Positions 7,999 through 16,655 of a stretch of 38,344 bases of DNA are shown piece after piece. The notes beneath the pieces are model-generated. The model had not been told where the DNA came from. It saw nothing but the letters and a program-made list of their open reading frames with translations, and searched no databases. Origin of the DNA: Lachnospiraceae bacterium (lineage in GTDB: Bacteria > Bacillota > Clostridia > Lachnospirales > Lachnospiraceae); contig JAJQGF010000335.1 of the NCBI GenBank assembly GCA_021200695.1, positions 1 through 38,344 of the forward strand, read 5' to 3'. Position 1 is the first letter of the stretch, and every line of letters begins with the position of its first letter. The position numbers and the translations under genes were made by a program.

Positions 7999-9888
7999 TT
8001 ATTTCCTTTCGTACCGGTAGGTAGGAACAATCTCCTTTATAACGGCTCGTATATCGCTCTCCTCGTCAAGCGAAGCCAGACGCAGCTTTTCAAGCTGCTC
8101 CTCAAACCTGTCCTCATCGTACTCGATAGGCTCTCCGATATAAATCATCCTGTTTGCGGTCTCCCTCAGACCCTCTTCATTCATCAAAAGCTCCTCATAC
8201 ATCTTTTCACCGGGTCTGAGGCCGATAAATTCAATCTTTATATCCTCCCCGACCTTATATCCCGAAAGCTGTATAAGATTCCTGGCAAGGTCTACTATCT
8301 TCATCGGCTCTCCCATATCAAGGACAAATATTTCTCCTCCTTTGGCATACGCGCCTGCCTGAAGTACAAGCGAAACGGCCTCGGGAATAGTCATAAAATA
8401 TCTGATTATATCAGGACTTGTTACCGTTACCGGCCCGCCCTGCTCTATCTGTTTTTTAAACAGAGGTATGACGCTTCCGTTGCTTCCGAGAACATTTCCA
8501 AATCTGACAGCCACAAACTCCGTCTTGGACCTTCTGTTAAGGCTCTGTATCAACATCTCACATATACGCTTGCTGGCGCCCATAACATTGGTCGGATTTA
8601 CCGCCTTGTCGGTAGAAATCAGAACAAATCTTTTTGCCCCATATTTATCTGCCGCCATTGCCACCTTTAATGTACCAAACACATTGTTTTTGATTGCCTC
8701 ATTGGGGCTGTCCTCCATCAACGGCACATGCTTGTGCGCCGCCGCATGGTATACAATATCGGGACGGTATTTTTTAAATAATTCCTCCACCCTGCCGGTA
8801 TTCCTGACGGAGCCGATAAGTACAACAATTTCGAGCTCGGGAAACCTGCTTATAAGCTCCTGCTGTATATCATAAGCATTATTTTCATAAATATCAAAAA
8901 TAACAAGTCTCTTAGGAGAATGCTCGGCAATCTGCCTGCACAGCTCGCTTCCGATTGAGCCACCGCCTCCGGTTACAAGGATTACCTTATTCCTGACATA
9001 ACCCATTATCTCGTCCACGTTGACCTCTATAGGGTCTCTTCCCAACAAATCCTCTATCTGAACCTCGCGAAGATTGGACACATTGACATCGCCATTGATG
9101 AGCTGATACATTCCGGGAAGTATCCTTAAATGGCACCCGCTCTCCTTGCATATCTCCACTATGGGCTTTATCTTCTGCCTGCTCGCAGAAGGAATGGCAA
9201 TAATTATCTCATCTATTGCGTATTTCTGAACATTGTCAAGTATGGTGTCCCTTCCACCGACAATCGGCACACCTCTAAGATATTTCCCATGGCATCCCGG
9301 ATTGTCATCAATAACACAGGCAACATGCATACTCAGATAACTGCTGACCTCTATTTCCTTTATTATAGCATTTCCCGCAGCACCACCTCCGATTATCATA
9401 CAGTTGAGACGTATCTTACCTCTGGCATGGTCGAGCCGCCGCTTTTGAACCGCACGCATTATTCTATAGCTGAATCTAACCCCGCAGGTAAATATAAGCA
9501 GGAAAAATCCATAGAAAAACGGAAAGCTTACCGGCAGCCTCACACCCATAATAACACAAAATACAGGCTGAGCTATCATGCAAAATATTACAGCTATTCC
9601 ATTATTAATCATTTCCGAATCGGACGCATATCTCCACACACTGTTATACAGTCTTAAAAGATAAAATATAAACAGCATAAACAGCACGTTCGGAATATAT
9701 GTCATAATTGCCGCGTCCCAGAATTCTCTTGGAACATCCATAAACTTAAAATCGTATCTTACATATAAGCTTAAAATCTCCGAAATAAATACCGCTACTA
9801 TATCAGAAAGCATAAGCAGTATTATTCTTGTTACAGGTATTTGCAGAAACCCGATTCTTACATCCTTCAAATTTTTTAATTTTTTCAT
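7999..9888 (-). CDS. WbpM/CapD-type membrane UDP-HexNAc 4,6-dehydratase
   Basis: 629 residues. There are four N-terminal membrane helices up to about residue 145, a CoA-binding-like Rossmann unit (MIIGGGAAGNAIIKEI near 164-179), then the catalytic SDR domain with TGGGGSIG at 306-313, STDKAVNP from 425 and MGASK at 436-440. The Met in place of the SDR Tyr is normal for long WbpM-type enzymes (Ser-Met-Lys triad). The product is expected to be UDP-4-keto-6-deoxy-GlcNAc. GAGGA stands five bases before the ATG at 9888; an upstream ATG at 9900 would use part of that site as coding sequence. A separate promoter lies just upstream, and the next two genes are the probable 4-reductase/epimerase and initiating transferase of the same pathway. 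Confidence 0.92.
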   Translation of the reverse strand: MKKLKNLKDVRIGFLQIPVTRIILLMLSDIVAVFISEILSLYVRYDFKFMDVPREFWDAAIMTYIPNVLFMLFIFYLLRLYNSVWRYASDSEMINNGIAVIFCMIAQPVFCVIMGVRLPVSFPFFYGFFLLIFTCGVRFSYRIMRAVQKRRLDHARGKIRLNCMIIGGGAAGNAIIKEIEVSSYLSMHVACVIDDNPGCHGKYLRGVPIVGGRDTILDNVQKYAIDEIIIAIPSASRQKIKPIVEICKESGCHLRILPGMYQLINGDVNVSNLREVQIEDLLGRDPIEVNVDEIMGYVRNKVILVTGGGGSIGSELCRQIAEHSPKRLVIFDIYENNAYDIQQELISRFPELEIVVLIGSVRNTGRVEELFKKYRPDIVYHAAAHKHVPLMEDSPNEAIKNNVFGTLKVAMAADKYGAKRFVLISTDKAVNPTNVMGASKRICEMLIQSLNRRSKTEFVAVRFGNVLGSNGSVIPLFKKQIEQGGPVTVTSPDIIRYFMTIPEAVSLVLQAGAYAKGGEIFVLDMGEPMKIVDLARNLIQLSGYKVGEDIKIEFIGLRPGEKMYEELLMNEEGLRETANRMIYIGEPIEYDEDRFEEQLEKLRLASLDEESDIRAVIKEIVPTYRYERK

Positions 9889-9952
9889 AACCATCCTCAT
9901 TTCTGAGCGATTTACCGCGCTTTAAACAGACTATACTCCTGTTTGTCCTTCT

Positions 9953-9981
9953 AATGTATTACATATTAATAAAAATGTCAA
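9953..9981 (-). promoter_or_regulatory. Internal promoter before the dehydratase gene
   Basis: Minus strand -35 TTGACA (9981-9976), 17-base spacer, -10 TACATT (9958-9953). It lies in the 109-base gap between the GT2 stop at 9998 and the dehydratase start at 9888. No terminator is seen in the gap, so it adds to read-through from upstream. Confidence 0.65.
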
Positions 9982-9997
9982 AACCACAGCCATTATA

Positions 9998-11014
9998 TCA
10001 TTTTAATGCCCTTATTTTCCTGTGCAGCCTTCTCGCTGTACGCGGAGCGGCGGCAAGTATTATATGATAGCATTTGTTTTTTATGGTCAGATATCTGTTT
10101 CCCATGCTCTTTAACAGATTGCATCTCATCCATGCTACTATTTCCCTGTACTGTACATTGTCCCCTGTCATAAGGCATACCGGTATATGCAGAAGGTATT
10201 CTATTCTCTGGAACACCCCGAACCTGAATGCCTCATCCTCAAGAGCCGGATAATTTTCCTTAACTATTTCCGCCGCCATATCTGCATTATCAACACAATC
10301 CCCGAACACCTCCGAAAAGCTGTCCCTGTCCGCTTTTCTGGAATTGCTGCCTATCCTGTAAAACACATGATATGCCTGCTTTGGCAGCGATACCAGCCCT
10401 TCTGTCTTTGGCAGCAGACGCACCAGAAGCGCGAAATCCTCATTAAGCCTTCCTATAGGGAAGGGCTCTCTGTTTTCACACAAAAGCGACCTGTGTGTAA
10501 GCTTTGTGCAGAATGAGCAGTCCCCCCTGTGCATCAGCAGCTCGCGCATAAAGGCTTCGCTGTCTATGCATACCGGCGATACAGGAGGCTCGCAGATGTT
10601 TGGAAGCCTGCTGCCATCCGAAGCTATCTCGTCCCTGCCAATCTGAGCTATCTTCACATTATAAGCGGTTATTCCCTCATACAGCAGGCTGTACATATCA
10701 CTGTCTGCATAATCATCACTGTCTATAAAGCCTATATATTCGCCGCTCGCATATAGAAGCCCCAGATTACGTGCCGACGAGGAGCCTCCGTTCTCCTTGT
10801 GCAGCACCTTTATACGTGAATCCTCATTTCCAAGCTCATCACAAAGTATGCCCGTTCCATCGGTTGAGCCGTCGTCCACAAGTATAATCTCAAGATTTTT
10901 GTATGTCTGCTCCATTATGGAGTGTACACATCTGGGCAGATATTCGATTACATTGTACACCGGAACTATAACTGTTATCAGTGGTTCTATATCGGTATTT
11001 ATTGTGTCACTCAT
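9998..11014 (-). CDS. Glycosyltransferase family 2
   Basis: 338 residues. GT-A nucleotide-binding core ITVIVPVYNVIEYLPRCV, EIILVDDGSTDGTG, NGGSSSARNLGL and the metal motif GFIDSDDYAD, as in CPS/EPS GT2 enzymes such as EpsH/EpsJ. The C-terminal third is helical and ends in a basic stretch that may sit on the membrane. GGAG six bases before the ATG at 11014 decides the start; the longer frame would use a TTG at 11035 and has no site. It is the last gene before the internal promoter. Sugar specificity cannot be read from the sequence. Confidence 0.87.
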   Translation of the reverse strand: MSDTINTDIEPLITVIVPVYNVIEYLPRCVHSIMEQTYKNLEIILVDDGSTDGTGILCDELGNEDSRIKVLHKENGGSSSARNLGLLYASGEYIGFIDSDDYADSDMYSLLYEGITAYNVKIAQIGRDEIASDGSRLPNICEPPVSPVCIDSEAFMRELLMHRGDCSFCTKLTHRSLLCENREPFPIGRLNEDFALLVRLLPKTEGLVSLPKQAYHVFYRIGSNSRKADRDSFSEVFGDCVDNADMAAEIVKENYPALEDEAFRFGVFQRIEYLLHIPVCLMTGDNVQYREIVAWMRCNLLKSMGNRYLTIKNKCYHIILAAAPRTARRLHRKIRALK

Positions 11015-11050
11015 GTGTATCTCCGTATTTTCCAAAACAAATAAAATCAG

Positions 11051-12256
11051 TTACTTTATTAATCTGCCATACATTCTTTTTTCTGATATGGCTCTTTCAG
11101 GTGCGCAGGGATATGTGTCCTCATAATTTTCACCACATTGTCCTCCACTGTCTCCCAGCAGCCCGTCAAGCAGCTCAAGGAGACGCTTTGCAGCATTTTG
11201 CGGATTCCAGACCTCTGTTATCGTCCTATAGGCGTTTTCCCCAAGCTCCCTGCGAAGCCCGGGCTCCATGACAAGCCTCTCGGTTTCCTTAAAAAGCTGC
11301 TGTTTATCCCCGTCTCTGTAAATAATACCGTTGTGTTCGTTTCGTATCAGGTACGGGACAGCGCCTATCATGTGGTCGGCCACAACCGCACAGGCGCTGT
11401 TCATAGCCTCATTCAGGACTGCACCCCAGCCCTCCTGCCTGTCGCTGGTAAAAAGAAATATATCCGCCCTCTCCATATATCGGCGTACCTCACCGGGAGT
11501 CTTAAAGCCTGCCATTTTAACGCTGCCTGAGAGACCCTTCCTGTCTAGCATTTCTCTCAGCCCGGCTTCCATATCTCCTCCTCCTATTATATCCATATGA
11601 AAGGCTATATTTTTATTTTGGAGATATTCCGCGGTTTCAAGGGCAAGCTCGGCATGCTTCCAATCTATAAGCCTTCCTGCCCACAGAATATATGGCAGCT
11701 CTCCGTACCCCTTACCCTCGATAAGCCTATCCACATCATACAGCTCCGTACGGGGAAAATATCCCCATTTATACATTTTCCCAGGGTAAGCCCTTACTAT
11801 ATGATAGTCTGATGCAACATACCCGCCGGCACAGAGCAGAAATACCGGTGCCCTTCTGTATCTTGTATGGTCGTGATATTTCTTAATAAGGCCTCGGGGT
11901 GATATTGCCTTCCATTGTCCCGTCTTATAGAGCCTCTCGCTTATTCTTACAACCGGCATCCCGTTTTTCAGCCTTTCCTCAATATATGTCTCATCATCAC
12001 AGCCTCCGAAAAGCACAACCTCGCTTTCTCTTATAAGTCTTTTGCAGTATTCCTCCTCCTCATAAAAGCGCCGTACATATAAAAGCCCCTTTTCCTCACT
12101 CCAGCCCATTTTGACGCGTTCCTCCTCCATAGGCTCGGTTTGTATAAAGGTAAAGCTTCCTCCTCTCTCCTCCAATAAACAGCACATGCTCTCGCAGAAA
12201 GGAATCTGATGATGATTTATATAATTTGACACAAATGTCACATTAATTTTTCTCAT
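11051..12256 (-). CDS. Glycosyltransferase family 4 (GT-B)
   Basis: 401 residues with the C-terminal GT1/GT4 domain: WAGRLIDWKHAELALETAEY for the interdomain start, MAGFKTPGEVRRYMERADIF, and the donor-binding run RQEGWGAVLNEAMNSACAV in which the E-x7-E pattern is replaced by an EGWG...NE form. The N-terminal acceptor domain begins KINVTFVSNYINHHQIPF. It overlaps the previous GT4 gene by four bases (ATGA). It is a retaining transferase for a nucleotide sugar, acting at the cytoplasmic face on the lipid-linked chain; the sugar is unknown. Confidence 0.87.
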   Translation of the reverse strand: MRKINVTFVSNYINHHQIPFCESMCCLLEERGGSFTFIQTEPMEEERVKMGWSEEKGLLYVRRFYEEEEYCKRLIRESEVVLFGGCDDETYIEERLKNGMPVVRISERLYKTGQWKAISPRGLIKKYHDHTRYRRAPVFLLCAGGYVASDYHIVRAYPGKMYKWGYFPRTELYDVDRLIEGKGYGELPYILWAGRLIDWKHAELALETAEYLQNKNIAFHMDIIGGGDMEAGLREMLDRKGLSGSVKMAGFKTPGEVRRYMERADIFLFTSDRQEGWGAVLNEAMNSACAVVADHMIGAVPYLIRNEHNGIIYRDGDKQQLFKETERLVMEPGLRRELGENAYRTITEVWNPQNAAKRLLELLDGLLGDSGGQCGENYEDTYPCAPERAISEKRMYGRLIK

Positions 12257-13602
12257 TTCCGAGCCCTTTCCGCAATATTTGAGTAGATTTCCACCATTTT
12301 CGCATAATTAGCCTCTCTGTTATGGGTAGTTTTTGCATGTATTCTTGCATTTTTGCAAAAAGTGTGTTTTTTTGAGGGATTTTCCCATATTTCACAAACA
12401 GCCTTTTCCAAGGCCTCAGAAACATTATAAAGTCCGCCGTCATATGCTGTCATATCCGGTCTTAAATCTGCATCAAAGCCTTTAAATCCTGCTCCGTCAA
12501 CTCCCGCCGTAAACATATCGGGTATTCCTCCTACAAGCGCCGCCACGCATGGTACCCCCAGAAGCATTGCCTCGCCAAGAGAGTTAGGAGAATTTTCATT
12601 TGCCGAGCAGCACACGAAAACTCCGCAGTTTAGATATTCCTCCTTCATCTGTTCTGCCGAAAGCATACCCGTAAAATGCACCCTGCCCTCAAGACCCTCA
12701 TCTCTTATCAGCCTGCGCAGATATTTTCCATAGGCAGATATTTTCATTTTGTCTTTAAGGGCAGCATACTCTACCAGACTGTTTCCTGCCGCACGTATCT
12801 CAATATCAGGATATTTCTTCACAAGCCTTCCCGCGGCAATCAGCAAATAATGAAATCCCTTAAGCGGATAGTCCGCCTGACTGATAAATATAGTGTGCGG
12901 CTTACTGCTCTCCTCACTCCACTTTCCCTGATAAAAGCAGGTACGCAGCGTCTCGTTCATTGAATAATACGTTAAGCCCTGATTGTATTTATATGCATAT
13001 CCGCGGTCAAATTTCGTGCGGCCGATGACATTTACCGCACGGGATATCACCTCCTGCTCACGAAGTCCCCTGATTGCGTATTTGCGCTGCTGCTGCTTTA
13101 TGCTGTCCCTTTTTATAAAATCCCTGAAGGTTACACTGTTCTGAACACTCTCGGGAATATTTGCCATATAGCTCTCCGCTATAGCGGTACATATCCCCTG
13201 AAGCCCAACTACGATTTTCTCAGGCGTACTGCAGGCTTTAATTGCTGCCAGCGTATGCGGAAATTCCGTTCCAAAGCAATGTATAACCTCCGGCTCTGCT
13301 TCATTTATTATATCAGCAAGCTGCTTCTCAAGAAACGGCCTGTATTTCTCTGGCTTGTGTATCTCCTCGGTAAACGCGTAATATGTCAATACTGCACCGT
13401 TTTCCAAATGAAGCTGCCCGCTTTTTATTCCTGAAGCATTGTCTGTCGGAAATGCAATGTGAAGCTCTATATTATTTTTTGTGTGATTTTCGAGGATAGT
13501 GCTGCACAGTCCCGTGAGCCACCCCTCCTTATTGCCGGCGCCAAGTCCGAGCTTATGGGCAATTATGGGAAGCATTGTATTGCATATCCACAATATTTTC
13601 AT
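12253..13602 (-). CDS. Glycosyltransferase family 4 (GT-B)
   Basis: 449 residues. The GT4 signature is clear: HTIFISQADYPLKGFHYLLI at the start of the donor domain, VHFTGMLSAEQMKEEY, and ENSPNSLGEAMLLGVPCVA with the E-x7-E motif near the phosphate site. The N-terminal domain (MKILWICNTMLPIIAHKLG, then GAGNKEGWLTGL) carries a Gly-rich loop as in many capsule transferases. The ATG at 13602 follows the polymerase gene by 12 bases, and the 3' end overlaps the next GT4 gene by four bases. The sugar cannot be predicted. Confidence 0.88.
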   Translation of the reverse strand: MKILWICNTMLPIIAHKLGLGAGNKEGWLTGLCSTILENHTKNNIELHIAFPTDNASGIKSGQLHLENGAVLTYYAFTEEIHKPEKYRPFLEKQLADIINEAEPEVIHCFGTEFPHTLAAIKACSTPEKIVVGLQGICTAIAESYMANIPESVQNSVTFRDFIKRDSIKQQQRKYAIRGLREQEVISRAVNVIGRTKFDRGYAYKYNQGLTYYSMNETLRTCFYQGKWSEESSKPHTIFISQADYPLKGFHYLLIAAGRLVKKYPDIEIRAAGNSLVEYAALKDKMKISAYGKYLRRLIRDEGLEGRVHFTGMLSAEQMKEEYLNCGVFVCCSANENSPNSLGEAMLLGVPCVAALVGGIPDMFTAGVDGAGFKGFDADLRPDMTAYDGGLYNVSEALEKAVCEIWENPSKKHTFCKNARIHAKTTHNREANYAKMVEIYSNIAERARK

Positions 13603-13614
13603 TCCTGCATCTCC

Positions 13615-14736
13615 TCAGTCAAATATCCAGTTAAGATAAGGCAGAAGCCTTACGTCTACATCATACATTCCCCTAAGCAGCATGGCAAAATATACTGTGA
13701 ATGCGGCCGTAACCCCTGTATAGCATAATCTCCTGAACCATCTGCTCTCTATCTCTCCAACCACCCGCGGAATCAGAAATATCTGGGATATTATCATATA
13801 ATACCCCACCCTCGAGACCTCCGGTATAAATGAACCGCAGCAGTATACAATAAGCCCCCCTAAATTAAGAAAAAAGTAAAATCTGTTGGCAATATCACCG
13901 TTAAGACTTTTCCTTCGGCATATTCCACACAATACCAATACTGCGATACATTTTGCAATATTTACATATGAAACCTGACCATTGTCAAATGCAGAAGCCT
14001 CATAATACGGATAAAAGTAAAAAACAATCTGTCTTAAAATACTCTTACCAAAGATTATTACCGCCAATATAAACGCACAGCCTAAGGCATAATGCCACTT
14101 TTTCAGTCTTGCAGCCGCAAGCCATCTCGCAATAATATACACCGGTATAACAAGGAAAACAGATTTGTGAAACGCACCTCCGGCTATTATCCAGAGCACA
14201 AAGCATGCATATTCTCCTCTAAGCACATATTTCATTGAGTAAAGCGCAATCGCCAGCGCAAGATAATATCGCACGGAATTCAGACTGTTAAAATAATATC
14301 CCCCGGTCATCAGAAGAAACAGGGAAAACGCATAGTCTGAAGCCTGTGCATGCATCGCCAGCGAAAAAAACATCACCGTAAGAAATGAGAACAGCGCAAA
14401 GACAGGAAGATAATTATCATAGCCAAAAAGCTTCTGCATTCCCTTTACAATTAAATTAAACCCAAACTCAGACGATACATAGCGCTCCTGAGCTATAAGC
14501 CTGAAATTGAAACGATATGGCCAATAATCATTTCCTACCGCGATACGGCATGCCGATACACCGGTTAGCAGACAAAATATTGCAAGCTCGGCAACCATAT
14601 TGCGGGCATACTGCCTGTCCTTATAAATATATTGTCCGCCGATACAGCGCGGCACATATGACTTATTTCTGACAAACAGACCAAGCGCCACCGTAACTAT
14701 GGTAAGAATAATGTAAACCAATGCCGAGCTCTCCAT
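13615..14736 (-). CDS. EpsG-family membrane protein, probable polysaccharide polymerase
   Basis: 373 residues and about ten hydrophobic segments. The pattern of the EpsG family (PF14897) is visible: a short first helix, then RNKSYVPRCIGG-type basic loop, GVSACRIAVGNDYWPYRFNF, and a later FALFSFLTVMFFSLAMHAQ followed by LLMTGGYYFNSLNSVRYYLA. The NSVRYYLA run matches the RQxxA segment seen in many members. Such proteins link repeat units outside the membrane in a Wzy-like role. I chose the ATG at 14736, preceded by AAGGTAG; the extra 29 residues from 14823 would be odd and would overlap the upstream gene. It is the only polymerase candidate in the locus. Confidence 0.82.
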   Translation of the reverse strand: MESSALVYIILTIVTVALGLFVRNKSYVPRCIGGQYIYKDRQYARNMVAELAIFCLLTGVSACRIAVGNDYWPYRFNFRLIAQERYVSSEFGFNLIVKGMQKLFGYDNYLPVFALFSFLTVMFFSLAMHAQASDYAFSLFLLMTGGYYFNSLNSVRYYLALAIALYSMKYVLRGEYACFVLWIIAGGAFHKSVFLVIPVYIIARWLAAARLKKWHYALGCAFILAVIIFGKSILRQIVFYFYPYYEASAFDNGQVSYVNIAKCIAVLVLCGICRRKSLNGDIANRFYFFLNLGGLIVYCCGSFIPEVSRVGYYMIISQIFLIPRVVGEIESRWFRRLCYTGVTAAFTVYFAMLLRGMYDVDVRLLPYLNWIFD

Positions 14737-14759
14737 ACCGCATCTACCTTTCCTGACTA

Positions 14760-15533
14760 TTACTCCTCCCGCATGCCGTCCCGCATCCATGCGAATGCCT
14801 GTCCTACTCCTGTCTCCCTGCATATTGTGTCCCTATGCGCAAGAAGGAATCTTATCGCCATCACTGCTGCCGGCTTTCCGTACAAATATTTGTACAACAC
14901 TCCTCTGTCCCTGAAAAATTTCTCATTATAGCCTTCAAACCATGACGACTCTCCGGTCTCCTCCCTGCCTATCGTTACAGGCGCAGTATAAACCCTGTAG
15001 CCCTTTGACATGAATTCCCTGAGAAAGAGGCTGTCCTCTCCGTTGCTGTACTTAGCTCCGCCTCCAAACAGCAGAGAAAAGGTGACTCCTGATTTTAACA
15101 GGCTCTCCCTTCTTACAGCAAAGCTCACCGCACCGTATCGTCCGCAATTATACCAATGCACCCTTCTCCTGTCAGTAATATTATAGGTGCGTCTGGCCTC
15201 GTCGACCGTAATATTAAAAAGTATCATATCCGCTTTGGGATTTCTTTCAAATTCCGCCTCAACCGCATCGGCATATCCATCCTCATACACAATGTCTTCA
15301 TCAGAAAAAAGGCAGATATCTCTATCTGCTCTTAAAATTGCCTCATTGCGGCTCCTTCCTACTCCTCTGTCAGGAAAGGAAAAAAAGCGCACTCTGTGCC
15401 CTTTGTATTCTGCCTCCTCAAATGCAAAGCAGTCACATTGGTTAATTATAATTGCATCTGAATCAATTCTCATCGTATCCACAATATTTTGAAGTGAACT
15501 GTTCATAACACTCGCCAAAACCTGAACACTCAT
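14760..15533 (-). CDS. GT-A glycosyltransferase (GT2-like, atypical N-terminus)
   Basis: 257 residues. The N-terminus reads MSVQVLASVMNSSLQNIVD instead of the usual VIVPVYN. The GRSRNEAILRADRDICLFSDEDIVY segment gives a metal-binding DED motif, and GGGAKYSNGEDSLFLREF supplies the late ED acid pair of GT-A enzymes. This N-terminal LASVMN type is seen in a subgroup of EPS transferases. The ATG at 15533 has GAGG five bases upstream; extension to 15569 would run into the previous gene. It follows the Wzz-like gene by seven bases. Confidence 0.78.
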   Translation of the reverse strand: MSVQVLASVMNSSLQNIVDTMRIDSDAIIINQCDCFAFEEAEYKGHRVRFFSFPDRGVGRSRNEAILRADRDICLFSDEDIVYEDGYADAVEAEFERNPKADMILFNITVDEARRTYNITDRRRVHWYNCGRYGAVSFAVRRESLLKSGVTFSLLFGGGAKYSNGEDSLFLREFMSKGYRVYTAPVTIGREETGESSWFEGYNEKFFRDRGVLYKYLYGKPAAVMAIRFLLAHRDTICRETGVGQAFAWMRDGMREE

Positions 15534-15540
15534 AGATACC

Positions 15541-16644
15541 TCATTTCCCGGCCTGTTTATCCATATCATTTTTAGGAATCAGATAGTATGCCCTGATAAG
15601 CCATTCATCCGCAGAATTCAAAAAAACCGCCGTAACATCTATATCCTGCTCCGCCATAAATTCAAGAACTCTCTCTATTTTCCTGCCTGCATGACTGCCT
15701 GCATTTACACTGAGAAGAACCCCGTCCATCTTTCGCATACATTTTACACTCTCGGGACAGATTGCCGGAGCCGGAACGGGAATCCACTCTGTCTGCACAC
15801 GCGGGGGATTTCCCGCCTGCGCGCCGCCGTTTTGAAGCATACGGCTGAGCATATCTGCTATCTGGCTGCAATCGGCACTGTCCTCTGCCGTGCACACCGC
15901 TGCCTTTCTTACATCCTTAAAAATATATTCTACATTTGTAAGAAGCTCTATGCTCTGTGCGGTTCCCACACATTTGAGTCCATACCTCCTGCGTATGGAT
16001 GCGGGAAGCCATATACCATCATTTCCCGTCTCATAAATCAGGAATATCACCAGCGCGGAAAAGCATGAAAGCACCGCGCTTAATATAACCGCCCTAAGGG
16101 GTCTTACATCCTCCTCTGACTCGACAGCCTCCCTGGCCTGGGAAATAACCGTTATCCGGCTTATCTGAGGATTGCTCCCGGCAAAGTATTCCGTCATTGT
16201 CACCTCCACAGCCCGTTCGACCTGAATACACAGCTCAGGCTCCTGGGCAGTCACAGTCACCGTCGGAACATGCAGGTCGGACGCAAGTGTTGCGCTCAGC
16301 ATCCCCGCAAGCTCACCTGAATCACACTGCTGCACGCCCATCTCCGCAAGCGTTTCGCAGAGCGCGCCGATAAAATCTCCCGACTGCACATAGGTATTCC
16401 AGCTCGTCTCATTAATGTAATAATCACCCGATTTTGATGGCTCGTCAGTATATTCAACCTTATATGTGGAGGCCGCCTCATAATAATGTGTTGTAACAAG
16501 CATCACATTCTTCACATAATATCCGCCTCCAAACACAACAGTGCCTAACACCGTCGCCATTACAATGATATTAAGCCTTCTGATAAGCCTCAGCACTGTC
16601 AGTCTGAGGTCAAAGGGTTCTCTGCCATATTGCGCCTCGAACAT
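15541..16644 (-). CDS. Wzz/CpsC-like chain-length protein with degenerate BY-kinase-like domain
   Basis: 367 residues. Membrane helices at about 24-44 and 183-204 flank an outer domain with YYEAASTYKVEY and PTVTVTAQEPELCIQVERAV, the Wzz/CpsC (PF02706) layout, ending in a Pro-poor second helix. A further 160 cytoplasmic residues follow. They look like a bacterial tyrosine-kinase (CpsD) P-loop domain, with VEYIFKDVRKAAVCTAEDSADCSQIADMLSRML where a TS-x-x-GEGKST motif and helix are expected, and MDGVLLSVNAGSHAGRKIERVLEF then VTAVFLNSAD as in the end of CpsD. Walker A (no GKS/T) and Walker A' (no DxDxR) are gone, and there is no C-terminal Tyr cluster. So it can hardly bind ATP. GGAGG four bases before the ATG at 16644 fixes the start. 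It is probably a chain-length regulator no longer under kinase control. Confidence 0.78.
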   Translation of the reverse strand: MFEAQYGREPFDLRLTVLRLIRRLNIIVMATVLGTVVFGGGYYVKNVMLVTTHYYEAASTYKVEYTDEPSKSGDYYINETSWNTYVQSGDFIGALCETLAEMGVQQCDSGELAGMLSATLASDLHVPTVTVTAQEPELCIQVERAVEVTMTEYFAGSNPQISRITVISQAREAVESEEDVRPLRAVILSAVLSCFSALVIFLIYETGNDGIWLPASIRRRYGLKCVGTAQSIELLTNVEYIFKDVRKAAVCTAEDSADCSQIADMLSRMLQNGGAQAGNPPRVQTEWIPVPAPAICPESVKCMRKMDGVLLSVNAGSHAGRKIERVLEFMAEQDIDVTAVFLNSADEWLIRAYYLIPKNDMDKQAGK

Positions 16645-16655
16645 AATGCCTCCCG

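Noticed and set aside
7373-8020. Plus-strand open frame of 215 codons opposite the PglC-like gene
   Set aside because: It is the mirror of a well-supported gene with strong family motifs on the minus strand; no ribosome binding site and a Ser/Pro/Leu-rich composition typical of antisense frames.
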